From assembly GCA_027919835.1 (NCBI GenBank), contig JANVFP010000049.1, positions 62,001-126,000 of the forward strand: DNA of 64,000 bases, given 5' to 3'. The notes below the pieces were generated by a model. That model was not told the origin of the DNA. It saw only the letters and a program-made list of their open reading frames with translations, and searched no databases. The position numbers and the translations under genes were made by a program. The DNA is from Lentinula raphanica (lineage: Eukaryota > Basidiomycota > Agaricomycetes > Agaricales > Omphalotaceae). Numbering within the stretch: position 1 is the first letter of the stretch; each line of letters begins with the position of its first letter. Shown one piece after another: positions 34,371 to 46,694 of this stretch.

Positions 34371-37300
34371 TTGTCAAGCAGTGCTGAATTCATATTTCCT
34401 TCAACATGGGAGGAGCTTGCACCCACCAAAACTAAGGAGCTGTTGATTCCTCCTTCCCTTCTTGCATCAAATGACATGAACACTGATACAACTGTTCTTG
34501 CCAATGGTGCCAGCGTTTTGAACTCGCCTGATCTCTTCACCTTTCCAGAGGATATCGACATTGAGAAGAGCGAGGGCAACGACTCCGAGTTCACTCTAGA
34601 TGAGCTCGAGGCTCAGACGTACAACACCAGCCTTCAGATAAGAGATGAACTGATGGATGATAAGGCCACTGCTGCGGTATACCGCAGACATCTGCAAAAC
34701 TACACCATGTACTTGGCTGAATTCCATCCTCATATCTCCGCCATACCTATCACTGCAACAAAAGTATCATTGTTCTTGGATTATGAGGTCAAACATCCAA
34801 AGGTGTGTTTTTTGTGAGCATCACCTCTTAGAATCAAGCTAACTGCTCATTATACAACGCACACATAATGGCTTGGACATTGTAGGGACACGAGTGGGAT
34901 TAGAGCACATCAAGTGGCAATGCATCAGTGCACTGGAATACCACAGATTTCACTATAAACATGAGACACGCTACCTTGCTGAACCGAAATCACTGATTCC
35001 CTTGCACAATGATACCCGAATTCAATCGTTCGAAAAGATGGCTAAAGTGAATTGCCCAAATGCAGTTGCCGAATCCCATTCTCGGAAGGCAGCTGGATCT
35101 TCTGCAGGTACACTTACTACTTTTGAATCACATTGCTTGCAAAGGACTCATATGCATTGCAGATACATATACTGCTGAACAGTTATGTCAAGCCTCAGCT
35201 CATTATTTCACCGCTGCCAACACAGCAACACGTCTGCTCCTAAGCTCCAGGGATCAGGCTATGCTTGTCACATCAACTTCATCAGGAAAAATATTCTCAT
35301 CTCTAGATTCCCCAGAGATACCCCCCAATTCCTAGGCTGCTCAGAGATTTTTGTGAACTTTGAAAGATCAAAAAACATCCTAGAGATCCTGAAAGATCCT
35401 GAAAGCATCTGAAAGCACCAGAAAGCACCAGAAAGCACCCAGAGAGTTTTTAGAAGCCTCAAAGAACTCAGATACTCTAGGCTCTCTGAGACTACCTAGG
35501 AATTGGGGGGTATCTCTGGGGACTCTAGAGATGAGAATATTTTTCCTGATGTTGTACTGCATTTCGCAGTGATAATCTTTGAACCCTTCTCTGGTCGGAC
35601 ATGTTCCTTCAAGCTCTTCCTGTTCCAGAGCTCAATCGCACAGTTTCGGTAAGTTCGACAACTCATCATTTTGTTCATACTCAAATCAAAGTCAGGCGAT
35701 CGTCTTCCTTGTAGATCAAGGCAAAACCAACACGACAGGTCGCTTAGATGAACATGGCGCACTACGCCATAAAGAAGTCTTGCTGTGCTGCCAGGGCGCA
35801 TTAGCACGATACTTCTGGGTTCAGTTTCATGTTGTGGGTAGGCCTCACCCAGATTTTGTCCCTGATTATGGCGACACCGATTTCGGTGAATTTGGCCGGC
35901 GGGACTGGTACAGATTCTATGTCTTCCCGAGTTCAGAGGGTGATGATATACAGATGACTTACAAGAGTATGTATTAGATTTTCGTACTCAAAAGGTATCA
36001 ACAAATACTGACATTCATTCTTGCTGCTCAGATCATCATTCATGGGTGACGAAGATGCATAAGGAAAATGGGATCTCAATCTCAAAGACAACACATGCAG
36101 GACATGGCTATGCTGCACATACCGCCCGACAACATGGTGCTGCAAAAGAGTCCGTCAAAGCGATTGGATGGTCTGCCGGTGATTCATTTAGTGCTTGCTA
36201 TGATCAAGCACTTCCATTGGATGCCTTGATGGGTGCGGCAATGTTCAATGCCCGCAATTTCTCTACTTACTTCATTCCATGGGAATGCCTTGGTGGGTCC
36301 AAAAGCTAAATGTTTTCTGCTACCTCATTTATTGATGCAATACCTTACAGATCCGCCAGGGGAACTACTTCAGCTACTATTTCCTTGGGTTGAACAAGAA
36401 CAAGTTGCACTAGAGGCCCGTTGTCAGGAACTTGGGCGCAAAGCTGATGATTTTGCACTCCATCAGTTCCTCAATCTATTGATCACCTTTTGACGGATTC
36501 TTTTGCAGGACACTGCTGTCCTGTACATGCAATTCCCAGATTGGCCGATGTGGGATTTTCCACCATTCAACGTCCCACTGTTTCGAAGCTTTTCGTTGGG
36601 TTCTACAGAGATCATAGCCCATGCCGAAGAGTGTTCTCGAGCAAACCTTGCAGCAATACCCAGACATGTCGCAGATTCATTTCGTGGAACGGCCACTACG
36701 GTACATATTCAACAAGAGGCTCATCAGGTAGAGAATAGGGAGATGTTTAGTACTCTGATGCAGAGATTGGACTTTCTCACAGCTACAGTTACCACACTAG
36801 CTGGTCCTAAGGCTCGACGTCAGGAACTTGGTGAGTAGCTTATCAATTTCTATCTGCTTAGTGCTCACTATTCATTTTATGTTCCCGCAGCTAAACTCTA
36901 TGTACCGACGGAGTCCACGAAATGCTCTCTGCGCTCTAGTTCCTACACCACTCGTTTGCCACTTGCTTCACTGATTCATACTTCTTCGGCCTCTCATGTT
37001 TCTCCATTTCCCCATACTTCTTCATCACCTCATACTGCTTCATCGCCCCATACCTCTTCGTTGCCTCAGACTTTGTCATCACCTCAGGCACCAGCTGAGT
37101 ATCCACATTCGAGTGGCGCGACATCGATACCCTCATCGCCGACAATGACAAGAAATTACTTGCTATCATCGGATACTGCGTTGGCGGCTATCCAAACAAA
37201 GGCTATGCAAGCTTTAGAAGCTCGATATGGCCAACAACATGTTGCAAACCATGTCTGGAACTGGGCCGACAATGCTTGGTTACCATCATATTCTTGTGTT

Positions 37301-37660
37301 GAAATTGCATCTTTTCAGACCATACGAGAGCTCTGGGAAGAGTTAGAGGTGGGGATTGATGGCCACCTCTCAATTTCGGAACTTGAAGGTGGATGGAAAG
37401 CAAAATGGAGACATGGTGACCGCGGTGCAAGCACTGATCTTAGTTGACGACGGCGATTGGTATCACTGGTAAAAGATATCTCACAGAAACAAGACTGGAC
37501 AAACAAGCAGGCCTTAGATTTTCTCTCCACATCTTTTCCAATTTCCAGAACATCTCTGGATGAGCGAACACGTTCTGTACATTCATTTCTCGAGGCCATT
37601 CCTCAAAAAGGAAGTTTTCGAACTTACATCCTTGACAAATGTTCTTCTCAAACTCAAGCT
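34371..37660 (+). pseudogene. Dead Crypton-type tyrosine recombinase with GCR1_C-like tail
   Basis: The plus strand shows, in order, an N-terminal segment (34371-34817), a GTRVGLEHIKWQCISALEYH core block (34890-34950), a LLWSDMFLQALP block (about 35596-35630), GEFGRRDWY (about 35890), HAGHGYAAHTARQHGA (about 36094) and CYDQALP (about 36197) with a candidate nucleophile Tyr, and a long helical part. A region near 37150-37660 (ALEARYGQQH, WKAKWRHG, VSLVKDISQK) resembles the GCR1_C DNA-binding domain found in fungal Cryptons. The reading frame is dead. It is split by a nested fold-back element at 35280-35551, has TGA stops at about 35580 and 37445 where the family context suggests Arg, and lacks a clean acceptor after the first exon. 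Introns are otherwise still visible. Confidence 0.7.
35280..35551. mobile_element. 272-bp fold-back element nested in the Crypton
   Basis: The arms 35280-35335 and 35496-35551 are 56-bp inverted repeats with one visible mismatch, starting CATCAGGAAAAATATTCTCA. The insertion falls inside the recombinase coding block just before AFRSDN. TT flanks both ends, a possible 2-bp target duplication. The centre holds a short GAAAGCACCA tandem run. Confidence 0.8.
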
Positions 37661-37776
37661 TGAATCAATGATTCTGTAGAACCAACAATCATTCTAGCAC
37701 AAATACGATACGATACAATCTTTATAGGGCACTGACTATTTACGATGAGTCAGAATATAATACAATAATTGTTATC

Positions 37777-39606
37777 CTACTGGTTTCGGTATTGCAAGTC
37801 ATGGTTTTCAAGAAATCTGAGCAGTTTTTTCCGACCCTCTGGCATGTCACCATTTGCGTGGTCAATGGAAACCACCTTTGTCAACCGTGTGATTACTTCC
37901 ATAGAAGAATTGGGCCCATTCTCTCCATATCTTCGTACTAGTGACACTGCTTGTAGGATCGTATTGAGACTAGTTTCATGTATTGCGAGGGACTCGAAGA
38001 GCATTTTCTTTGTGATCTTAACCTGCCAATGGGCTGAGTTCAGGATGCAGGAATGACAACAGGTGTACATAACTTTGAGGACACATCAGGAATCTGAACC
38101 ATTTTATTCAGGTACTCATCAGCTAGATCTGCAACAAACAACCACAGCTTGACGATGTCAGGATTCTGAGCTCGGTCAGATCCATGAAAGTGATTGAATA
38201 AAGCGTAGCCATCTCTAGCTACAACTTGTTCGGTAAGCCATTCGAGGGCTTTGGATTTGTCGCTGACACTTGCTCTTGGAGCTCCTGTTGCCTTTCTTAG
38301 ATTGGTCCGCACGCGCGCTATGTGAATCGGCACTTGTTCGTTCAATGTCACCATTGATGTAGAAGCCTCAGGAACATCAGGAGAGACTGCAATGCTTGAG
38401 TTGAAGAAAAACCAGTGCTATGCTTGCATAAACTCACATTCGATGATTGAACATTCCTCACGTTCTTCACGTTTTCTCTTTAGCCTACTGATGATATCAT
38501 CGACTTCACGAGGAGAGAGTGCCTATATGATCTTGAGTTATCGATATGAAGATATTGATAAACAACAACACACACATATTCAACGGTAACATGGACGATA
38601 TTGTCTTTTGCAGTTAGATATTCAACCATAAGTGGGGTCTCGAGCAAAGTGAGGTTGGTTTGTAAAATAAGGAATGGTTGATGGGCACTTGGTATACGAT
38701 AATGAGGAGTTGAAAGCTTGATGAGACCTAGATGAATAGATAAGTAAAAACCGGACAATGATAGTAGAGTAGATGCACTGTGTACCTTGAATGATACTCT
38801 CAAGCTCGAGGACTCAAACGATCTCTGATGCTTTGACCTTGAAAGTCTGCGGCATGGTACAGCCTTCATGAGAGATGAAATCGTGGTGAACAAGTGTATC
38901 AACTGCTATTTCCGCAGCGGGATTCTCTCGTTTATCAATGACATGGATGGTTATCAAGATTTCCTGTGTATGTCTGTCAATGAACTGAAGCATATAAACA
39001 GACTGTTGTTCTCGTACCCCTAGAGCATTGCTTATGCCTTCATGGTTCATGCCGGATTGGATTGGCCGACTGGTATTGGTGAGCGAAATTGAAGCCTCGG
39101 GAACCACCGGCAATGATGGTGGTGGTTGGATTTGCATGATGTTTGATGTGTTTGTGGAATTTGTACGACTTGTTGCACCTTTATGACCTCCCCGCCGTCT
39201 CTGTTTGGGGTGAGATTTTGATCATGCGAAGAGTTGGACTGTGAACCAAAAGTGCACTCACCTTCAAGGCCACCGTGTTGACTGGCAGCAGTGCCATTGT
39301 ACAATAACCACCGTTTCTATCTGAGAGAGCTCGCTCCATTGTTGAAACAGTTGTCTTGGTGTTCAGTGGGCCGGCGTTGGTAGGCCAGAGATGTCGGTGT
39401 GAATTCGCAAGTTCGAAAAGGGACTTTTGGTCCATGGATCTGATTGGATGGGCCAAGAATAGTTAGAAAGTATGGCCTATACAAGAATAGCATAATTGAA
39501 CGAACCTCAATTCACTGAGTTGATAAGGCCTTCCCTGGTCCATGTTGCAAAGAATGGTCGTTGTTGGTGACTGAGCTGAGAGTGGAATAGGGGGTGCACC
39601 CTTCAT
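37777..39606 (-). CDS. Unrecognised multi-exon gene beside the Crypton
   Basis: The 5' part is well supported: complement(39506..39606, 39262..39439), then an exon from 39200 down to about 38892, in frame, starting MKGAPPIPLSAQ and continuing MDQKSLFELANSH, TVSTMERALSDRNGGY, then RRRGGHKGATSRTN and SVYMLQFIDRHTQEILITIH. Further exons with clear coding are 38727-38580 (LIKLSTPHYRIP...VHVTVE), 38512-38434 (ALSPREVDDIISRLKRKREE) and about 38377-37777 (VTLNEQVPIHIARVRTNLRK...LENHDLQYRNQ). The joint near 38824-38727 does not keep phase with the obvious splice sites. Either a splice site is unusual or the gene is slightly broken. No domain is recognised. It may be a passenger of the Crypton-like element or an unrelated host gene. 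Confidence 0.45.
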
Positions 39607-40567
39607 CGCTTCTGTTGTTTGATGACTAACCTGAAAACAAGGACTCGATCGGGACTTACGGAGAGATATGAGCCTCGATTGAAGACATACACAAGCTATG
39701 TCCCCAATTGAAGGTCTGAAATATAAGTAGGCCCCAGTCAAGGACATAAATAGAGTTATACCTTCGTTTGGGGATTACCTAGACCAAAAATCCTCAATCA
39801 TGGGTCTTCAACTTGTTTGCACTTCGATCGAGGGATTCATAATCCTGAACAGTCCCGATTGTGGGTTTTGAGGACCAGCCAGACTCGAACGGACTAAATT
39901 TTCAAAAGAAGACATCGAATGAGCATTCTATACACTCGAACGATGCCTTTCCATGCCCCAGTCGAATGAGGCATTTTCATCAAAAGCCCTCAAACCAGTT
40001 TTTTGTGGGCATAGTGACAGATTGTGAGCCCAGATCTGCCCGGAATATATTCTAGCATTGGTGTCGATACCTTTGATGAGATGTTTGCAATGCCTTGACT
40101 ATCGACGACTGATAACGAGCAGCCAGCAGATTTGAGAGGGACTCAAATGAGCAGAGTGAGGTTGAGGAGAGACCGGATATCCCTGGCACACAGCTGCCAA
40201 ATGGGAGATGTTGCGACCTTGAATTCCTTCATTTCACGTGAACGAGGGATGTCAAAAACGATCGATTAACGAGAGTGGGGTACATGGGCTACGTCGAGTG
40301 AGAAAAGAAACCCGGACTGTTACCAGCGTCTATCCGATCAGCATCAGGATGATGAATCCCCTGCCAAGCTCCGACCACATGACGGCTACCAGCGGCTGCC
40401 AGTAACGGCGACGAGTTCCAATACATTGCAGTACACCACCACCATCAAGACTGCCAGCACTAATGAAATACATTGCCTCCCACCTTCATACTTTTGGAAG
40501 GAAAAAGATAAATGTGTCCCAGCTGTAAAGAAAGTAAACTAGCCACCTTAGATGTTTGACATCCTTT
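39607..40567. other. Gap at the edge of the AT-rich zone
   Basis: No gene is seen. At 39620-39870 the phrase TCGATTGAAG/TCGATCGAGGGA recurs with GGGGATT-type words, suggesting a small degenerate repeat. Base composition becomes AT-rich from about 40.5 kb. Confidence 0.35.
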
Positions 40568-41389
40568 GACACACCGGATTCAGAGAAAATTCCAATGAGC
40601 AAAAATTTTGACCAATAGCAAAAAAATCTATCTATTTTTCACAACTCTGGAAATGAGACACAAAATACCATATATTTACACATTTGTTTGTACAGCAGAA
40701 GATTGACAATTCAATGCACATTTTTTGTGGTTCAAGATGTTCATTGAAAGGATATAATTACTGGAGGAAGAAAACAATAGAGATACAAAATATTTTGATC
40801 CAGCTGTTTCCTTTTTTAAATCCATATATTTCATGAAGTCAGAAAATCCAGCCAAAACTTGAATTTTTGTCTGTTTTGAGATGACATCCAAATAAGATTA
40901 TTTCTATTGTATTTTCAAGAAGAACAAAAACCAAGCTGGAACCTAGCCTTTTGGAGCTGCTGAAAACCCTAAACTGAATGCAACTGGCCCTTTTCAAATG
41001 ATTTGAAACTCCGGATTTCTGCTTTATTTTCATTTGCTGGGAGAAGATATTTGAAATATTTCCATTCTAAGAATAAATCAATACTAAGAATTGTATGGGT
41101 TTCAGGTGAAATTTTTGCCCATACAAAACATCTTGATCCAAATAAGTCAACATGTGCATAAAAAGCTCTCAATTCCTTATAGTTTTCTTGTTGTCAAATT
41201 CATGCCCTTTCAATAAACATTTAAATCCATACAAAATGTGCCCCAAAATGTAAATTTTTGACTGTACTTTCACTGTTGTGGGAACACAATATTTTGTATT
41301 TTTGGAGAGAGCAAAATTTTATTGGAATTATCTACTATTGGCACAACTTTCTGCTCAATGGAATTTTTTCCATTTCCAGTGTGTGAAAT
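40568..41389. mobile_element. Imperfect inverted-repeat element, AT-rich
   Basis: The left arm from about 40568 (ACACACCGGA, then AAATTCCAATGAGC, then CCAATAGCA) is matched in inverted order by the right arm ending about 41389. Reading the right arm in reverse complement gives ACACACTGGA, AAATTCCATTGAGC and CCAATAGTA. The arms are about 80-100 bp and mismatch at many sites. No transposase is visible inside. It is probably an old MITE. Confidence 0.5.
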
Positions 41390-42348
41390 AGTCAAGCATC
41401 AGCAAAACCTGGCAGCATTGTATTGCACTGGACAGCACTGAATAGAGTCAGGTAATATAAATTTGACATTGTGGGATATTTGAAGCTATTGTTGAGAAAT
41501 GCCAGGAAAGGCCTCACCATCTACACAGGTTGACACATGCTCACATGTAAAGTGCATATATGCACGCGCAGACCATAAATTTAACAGTAATAATGTTAGT
41601 ACACATAATGCTACATGACCAACTCTGCATTAGGGTCAAGACCTTCCTTTGGATTCCTTCAGAGTATTATTTTTCTCCTGTTGGCAAGTCTGTATAATAG
41701 TAAATTTGTCAATTTCTTCTACTTTAGAATATCAGATCAAACAATGAATAAATATTGTTCAATACTTGTGAGTGTTTCCTTCATATACTCAAGTAGATAC
41801 TTCAGTCATGATTTGAACAAATCCCATTGATTATTTGTAACACTTGCCCTTGAATGTCTGTCACTTACAAACACTCAAGTATAGACTCAAGTTACAGTTG
41901 CTGATTTTGAGTGATGAATATTTGTATTGTGAGTAGCAAGTACACTTGTGAACACCTCTACATTCAAGTATAACCAACTTCAGGCTCTTCAGTGCAACAG
42001 ATACTAAGGCAATATATAATCAGATTATATATTGTCTTTCATCATTGTAGTTCGAATAACTCATGTGGTTGAGATTCTCTTCTACTACAAGTTTATTGTT
42101 TTTCAAATAAATTTGCAATTTGATCTGATACTCTTGTACTGTATGCTTAGCTGTATTTTAACTCTTGTATCTGATGCTGTTCTGGTATCTTCAGATAGTC
42201 CTGCTAGACTGCAAGTTACAAGTAGTGGATAATTAATCAACAGAATACTACTTAACAAAGAAGTACATTCAAGTATAAGAGTAGAAAGAATTCATTGCAA
42301 TTTGTCATAAGTTCAGCAGCATGTCAGTGCTAAACATTCTCACTGACT

Positions 42349-43690
42349 TCATTCTTCTCCCATGTCCCTATTTATCTGAGTATTTTGAAAGTAAGTAATA
42401 TCTGAAACTTGGGGAGTATTCAAGATAGACTGGTTAAAAATTTCCACAACAGGTGAGGCATCTTTGAGGATCAGAATTATGACAGCCACAGGATATGACG
42501 CCTTGAATTCAAGTGATTATCAGAGTCAGCTAACTTCCAAGATCAGGATTACTTTGTCAAACACTTACTGCAACAATGCCAAAAACAACAGAAATAACAC
42601 TGTATGCTTGATTGAGACCAGCATTTATGCTAGTATTGTATGCTTCCAGCAGGTCAAAGACCTCATATACTGACTGTAATGCACAATATATGGCCCCAGA
42701 CTCAACCAAAAGTAACAAAATATTTTGAGCATGAGTCCTCTTATGAAGATAGGTGCTAGATATTAGCCAATGGTGATTTCTAGTATTCTGATTTGAATTC
42801 AATACCAAGTAACATGTAAGGTAAAGATTACCTAGCTTTGAGTGCAATGAAAAATGTTGCACATATATTCAGGATCAAAGATAGTGTATTTGAAAGCCAG
42901 TCCAGGATAGTGGCCCTTGAACCTGCAACTTGCACCTGAATGTTTGACCATACACAGTCTGCAATATTGACCCCTGTAATATGAGAAGGTTAATTGGTTC
43001 CTATCTTGAGTAGTTGCAGTCAAGCTGCACCTATATTGGCCACTATGAGAATCACCAAAGCAAACCTCCAGAACCTTTCCTGTTCAAATAATATCCAAGC
43101 TCTCCATGCAACAATACAGTCACTCAGAAGAATCTATAATTAATAAATAGAGGTAGTTAAAGTCTTGAATGATTCCAAGATGGTACAACTTCACAATAAC
43201 TTGACTTACATTAATTGTCATGGGCCATGGCATCATGTATTCCCATGAACTATACAAGTGATTGTATGAAGATAGCACCTGAGCACCCAGCCCTCCTTCT
43301 GGAAGAATTTTGATGAATCCATACTGAATCTGGGTCAACACAAACCCTCCTGCATAGAAAATCTCCCAGGTATAGCCAATGAATATTACAATCAAACAAG
43401 CAAGTAATTTGAAATTTGTTGGTGAACTTTGAAAAGAACGCCTCCTAGCTATGTTATGATAAACTGATGTATAAGAATCAGTTTGTATATATACCTGAGA
43501 AGTAGAATAGCAATAATTGTTCCCAAGACAAATGCACCTACAAGAGTATCAACTATGTGTTAGATCTATCCAAAGTTCCTCAACATTTGAAGCACCTACC
43601 ATATCCAGTGATACCTAGGATTGAACCCAGAGTATTGGAGAACACATTCTGACCTAATTCAACCAATATTTCCTGTTCATTGGGGGACAT
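42349..43690 (-). CDS. Seven-helix membrane protein, paralogue 4
   Basis: Seven exons, complement(42349..42501, 42569..42779, 42832..42973, 43031..43133, 43210..43444, 43495..43537, 43600..43690), encode 325 residues with all phases intact. Exons 1 and 4 have exactly the same lengths as in paralogues 1-3. It carries MSPNEQEILVELG, GAFVLGTIIAIL, FKLLACLIVIFIGYTW, ILLSDCIVAWRAW, VANIGVNIADCVW, LLLLVESGAIYCALQSVYEV and ASYPVAVIIL. Codons are AT-shifted compared with paralogues 1-3, in line with the surrounding AT-rich DNA. The Trp at the exon 5/6 junction of the others is replaced (ALKAR rather than ALKAW). Despite decay all around it, no stop or lost splice site is seen, so it may be functional. 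It lies between transposon-like ends at 41399 and 44255. Confidence 0.75.
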
Positions 43691-43975
43691 TTTGCTTAGC
43701 ATATACACAAGTCTTGGAAGAATGAAATGATTACATTGTTCCAACTTGTAACAGCCCTTTATACCTGAAATAAAGTTAATACAAAATTGTCAGCATATTA
43801 TACATTGAATTTAAATTTTTCATTATTGCTATACAAAAGATCAAGTGAGTTGAATACATGACTTATCCTACATTGTCTTACTTCATTCTTATCTCTTTAT
43901 CTGTTCAGTCATTGACCAAGTACTGGTAAAAAGTGAAAGTGAGCAAGAATAGGCATTGCAAGTCAAAGTCAAGTC
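43691..43975. promoter_or_regulatory. Upstream region of paralogue 4
   Basis: AT-rich 285 bp between the start codon and a MITE-like element. It keeps the CCCTTTATACCTG word also present upstream of paralogue 5 (about 47998), probably a conserved promoter or 5' leader segment. Confidence 0.35.
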
Positions 43976-44255
43976 ATCAGCAAAACAGGTGCTGCTGAAC
44001 AGCACTGTCCAGCGGCTCCAGCACTCTCTGCAAAGTTGCTGCTGGACAGTGCTGCACAGCTCTGCAGCACTGTTTAAGTCTGGCATGGCACTACCTGGCT
44101 TGTACTTGGCACTACTCAGAAAATTAGATTTTTTCACTATGTCATAATTATAATGACTAACTGTATTGAGTGCTATCCTATTCAATGTTGGACAGCACTG
44201 TCCAGTGTAATACAATGCTGGAAGTGCTGGAGAGCAAGACTCAGGTTTTGCTGAT
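43976..44255. mobile_element. 280-bp MITE with ATCAGCAAAAC ends
   Basis: The ends ATCAGCAAAAC...GTTTTGCTGAT are perfect for 11 bp. The interior is rich in CAGCACTGTCCAGC/GCTGGACAGTGCTG words that can form further hairpins. A related end in inverted orientation occurs alone at 41399. No transposase and no clear target-site duplication are seen. Confidence 0.55.
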
Positions 44256-46249
44256 AAAAGCCAGCTCTATCACCTCAACCTACACACCTACCAGCCATGG
44301 CCCATCATGAATGATGACATATTACATAGGATACACATGAGTATACAATGTGATTAATAGTATAACATGCATTCAGGTAGAATTCATATGATTCACTTAA
44401 TCTGAGGACCAATTGCATGAACAGTCTTCATGCAGGCTCAGTTGAGTACAGGACTGAGGATTCAGCTTAAACTAACTCACCTCACTAATACGCTCATTTT
44501 GCATGCAGGCATGCAATGGCCTAATTTTAACAATCGGAGCCCTGTAGAGTACCAAAGGACTGTAGTGAGCTCGAGCTGACAGTCAAACTTATATCATGTT
44601 AATGCCAGGACATCAGATCCAGACAGGAAAACACATCCTGACAAATAATAAAAGTTAATACTCGAGTCCCTTGGAGTTGGTCGGGGAGTCCTTCGAGACA
44701 AAGCCACCTCTGATATGAGCTATCAAGGGATTATCAACTTAGTTTTCAACACCTAATGGCCAACTGAGTATGATACTGCACCGAGATGAGCTTAGAACCA
44801 ATAGATCTATTCATATTACTATTGGGGATGGATTATTCAAGGCCCAGACTCAACAGATCTGTTCACTTAGATCAAGTTTTGGGATAGATCAGGTCGCAGG
44901 AATGTGACTAAATGGAGAAACAAACCAAAGTGTAGCATCCCAGTTACATGTGGATGTTTCCTAAATGGGAAATAGATGCCTGAGATGTACAGCTTTGACC
45001 AGGAGTGTTGCAAGAGTAGATCTTTTGACTTCACCATTGTTAAACCTCTGGATCTAGTCGATATATGCATATCATTGGAAAGCTAGAAGCCAAATGAACC
45101 TATTGGGACAGGTTTCCCTCCTTTATATGTACTCCCATTCAGTTGGAGAGGCATACAACTGTTCACATAGTGGAATCAAATGAGGAAACGTTTGAGTTAC
45201 CTGTGCAGGAGCTTATCCGTGCCCTTTAACCACCAGCATGTGGATGGATGCATAGACCAGGTCCAGATTTGAAGGTCAGGCAACTAGATCTCGATGAAGG
45301 ACTACCAGAAATGGACATTTTTATGGGTTTTTTTTTTCTTTTTTACTCTCTGTTTCTCTGGTATTTGTATTGTTTCTTGTCCTATCTTTCCTTATTTGTA
45401 TCAGATCTCGGACTCCGTTCTCTTAAATCTATAGATCTATTCCATAAAAGAGTAAGTTGGCTACAGATCTATTTGTAGAAGTACTTAAGGATGTAGCCTA
45501 CAAAAATATAATCAGGTTTTGTACCCAGTTCAATCTCTGACTAGCTAACCTTTGCCCTCATATGTGTGGGGTAAAGGCTTTGTAAGCCAGGCTGTCTTCA
45601 AAAGTGGTCATGAATCTTCATCTCATTACGCCCGATATCTTGTCAGTTGATAAAGTCTCAGATAGATTTGAGTCAAAGGTAGCCTCCTATTGTGGAGATA
45701 CAGAGGGCTTGGTTTTCAGTTGTTCCAAGTGAGCGTTCAGAGTTTCAGTGGCTCTGTTCAAGCAGACATGTGGTGATTGGTGATCCACACGAGCTGTGAA
45801 GGTTTCCTGTGATCGGTGATCAGTAGATCTTCAACCTGGTTCTGATAGTACTTGTGTGGTCATAAAGTCTGATCTATACGAGTTCTCTTGTTCCTTGTAA
45901 ACCCTTTGAGTGGATCACTCACCCCCTTCAAGTCCAGATCAAAAGATCTGTACTTCCATGTCACTTCGCTCTGTTGACCTGTATTGCAGATCCAGTAGAT
46001 CTTTAAGACTACCAGTTTGTAGTATAAGATCATGCAGAATCTCTGACAACGCCCCACACCTTGCTTAAATACATTTGACAAATGACATAAGAAGTATATT
46101 GGTGATCAGTGTTCAGTGATAAAGTCACTAGTCCATTAGATCTATCCAATGAAGCAATAACTTGCACCCTTCATATCCTCGTTATCACTTTAAAGTAGAG
46201 AGAAAGTATGTTTCCTTTTAGTTTTTTCTTAAGTTCAATGAGTCATATC
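44256..46249. other. AT-rich stretch with AGATCT cluster, no gene
   Basis: No gene is seen. Eleven of the twelve AGATCT hexamers of the cluster described separately fall here. A T-rich run lies at about 45328-45345. The region has the look of old, degenerate repeat sequence. Confidence 0.45.
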
Positions 46250-46694
46250 AATTCAATATCACAAAAGACATGCATGCTTTGATAAATGGATTTCACTAGT
46301 CCAGATTGACAGGACAAATATAAGAAGTTGAATCAGCAGAAGGTAGGTGGATAACATATTTTGTATCTTTCACCATGCAGATTGGATAATTTTTTCACAG
46401 AGCTATTTTTTAATTTGTTCAATAAGTTGTGTGACATTGAGATGTGATATAGAATCAACATTTTTGTAATTGTTTGAAAGGAGTACAAACAGAGGGAGTT
46501 TTTCAGTATAGTATGAAAATTGAGTTCAAATAAATAACTTTCAGAGAAAATATGCTCAATCTGTTGGTGGGAGATGTATGTAGTGATGTCCTGGGTCAGG
46601 CCTAAGCCTGGAAGCCTAGCCTGACCTGATCCCAAAAAGCCTGACCTGGACCCACCCCAAACAGCAGGGCTGAGTGGGCTCAGGGATTAGATCT
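44803..46694. repeat. Cluster of AGATCT palindromes
   Basis: Twelve copies of AGATCT were counted between 44803 and 46694, often extended as ATAGATCTAT or ACAGATCTGT. A hexamer is expected about once per 4 kb, so this is a strong local excess. No regular spacing was noticed. Confidence 0.6.
46250..46580 (-). pseudogene. Decayed pseudokinase copy
   Basis: 46250-46380 aligns with 48470-48590 and 46385-46580 with about 49015-49200 of the intact pseudokinase gene, with the intervening 0.4 kb missing. Differences read on the plus strand are dominated by G-to-A and C-to-T changes (for example TTCGATGAG to TTCAATAAG, GACGTTGGGACG to GACATTGAGATG). The relic ends exactly at the hAT-like insertion at 46581. 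Confidence 0.7.
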
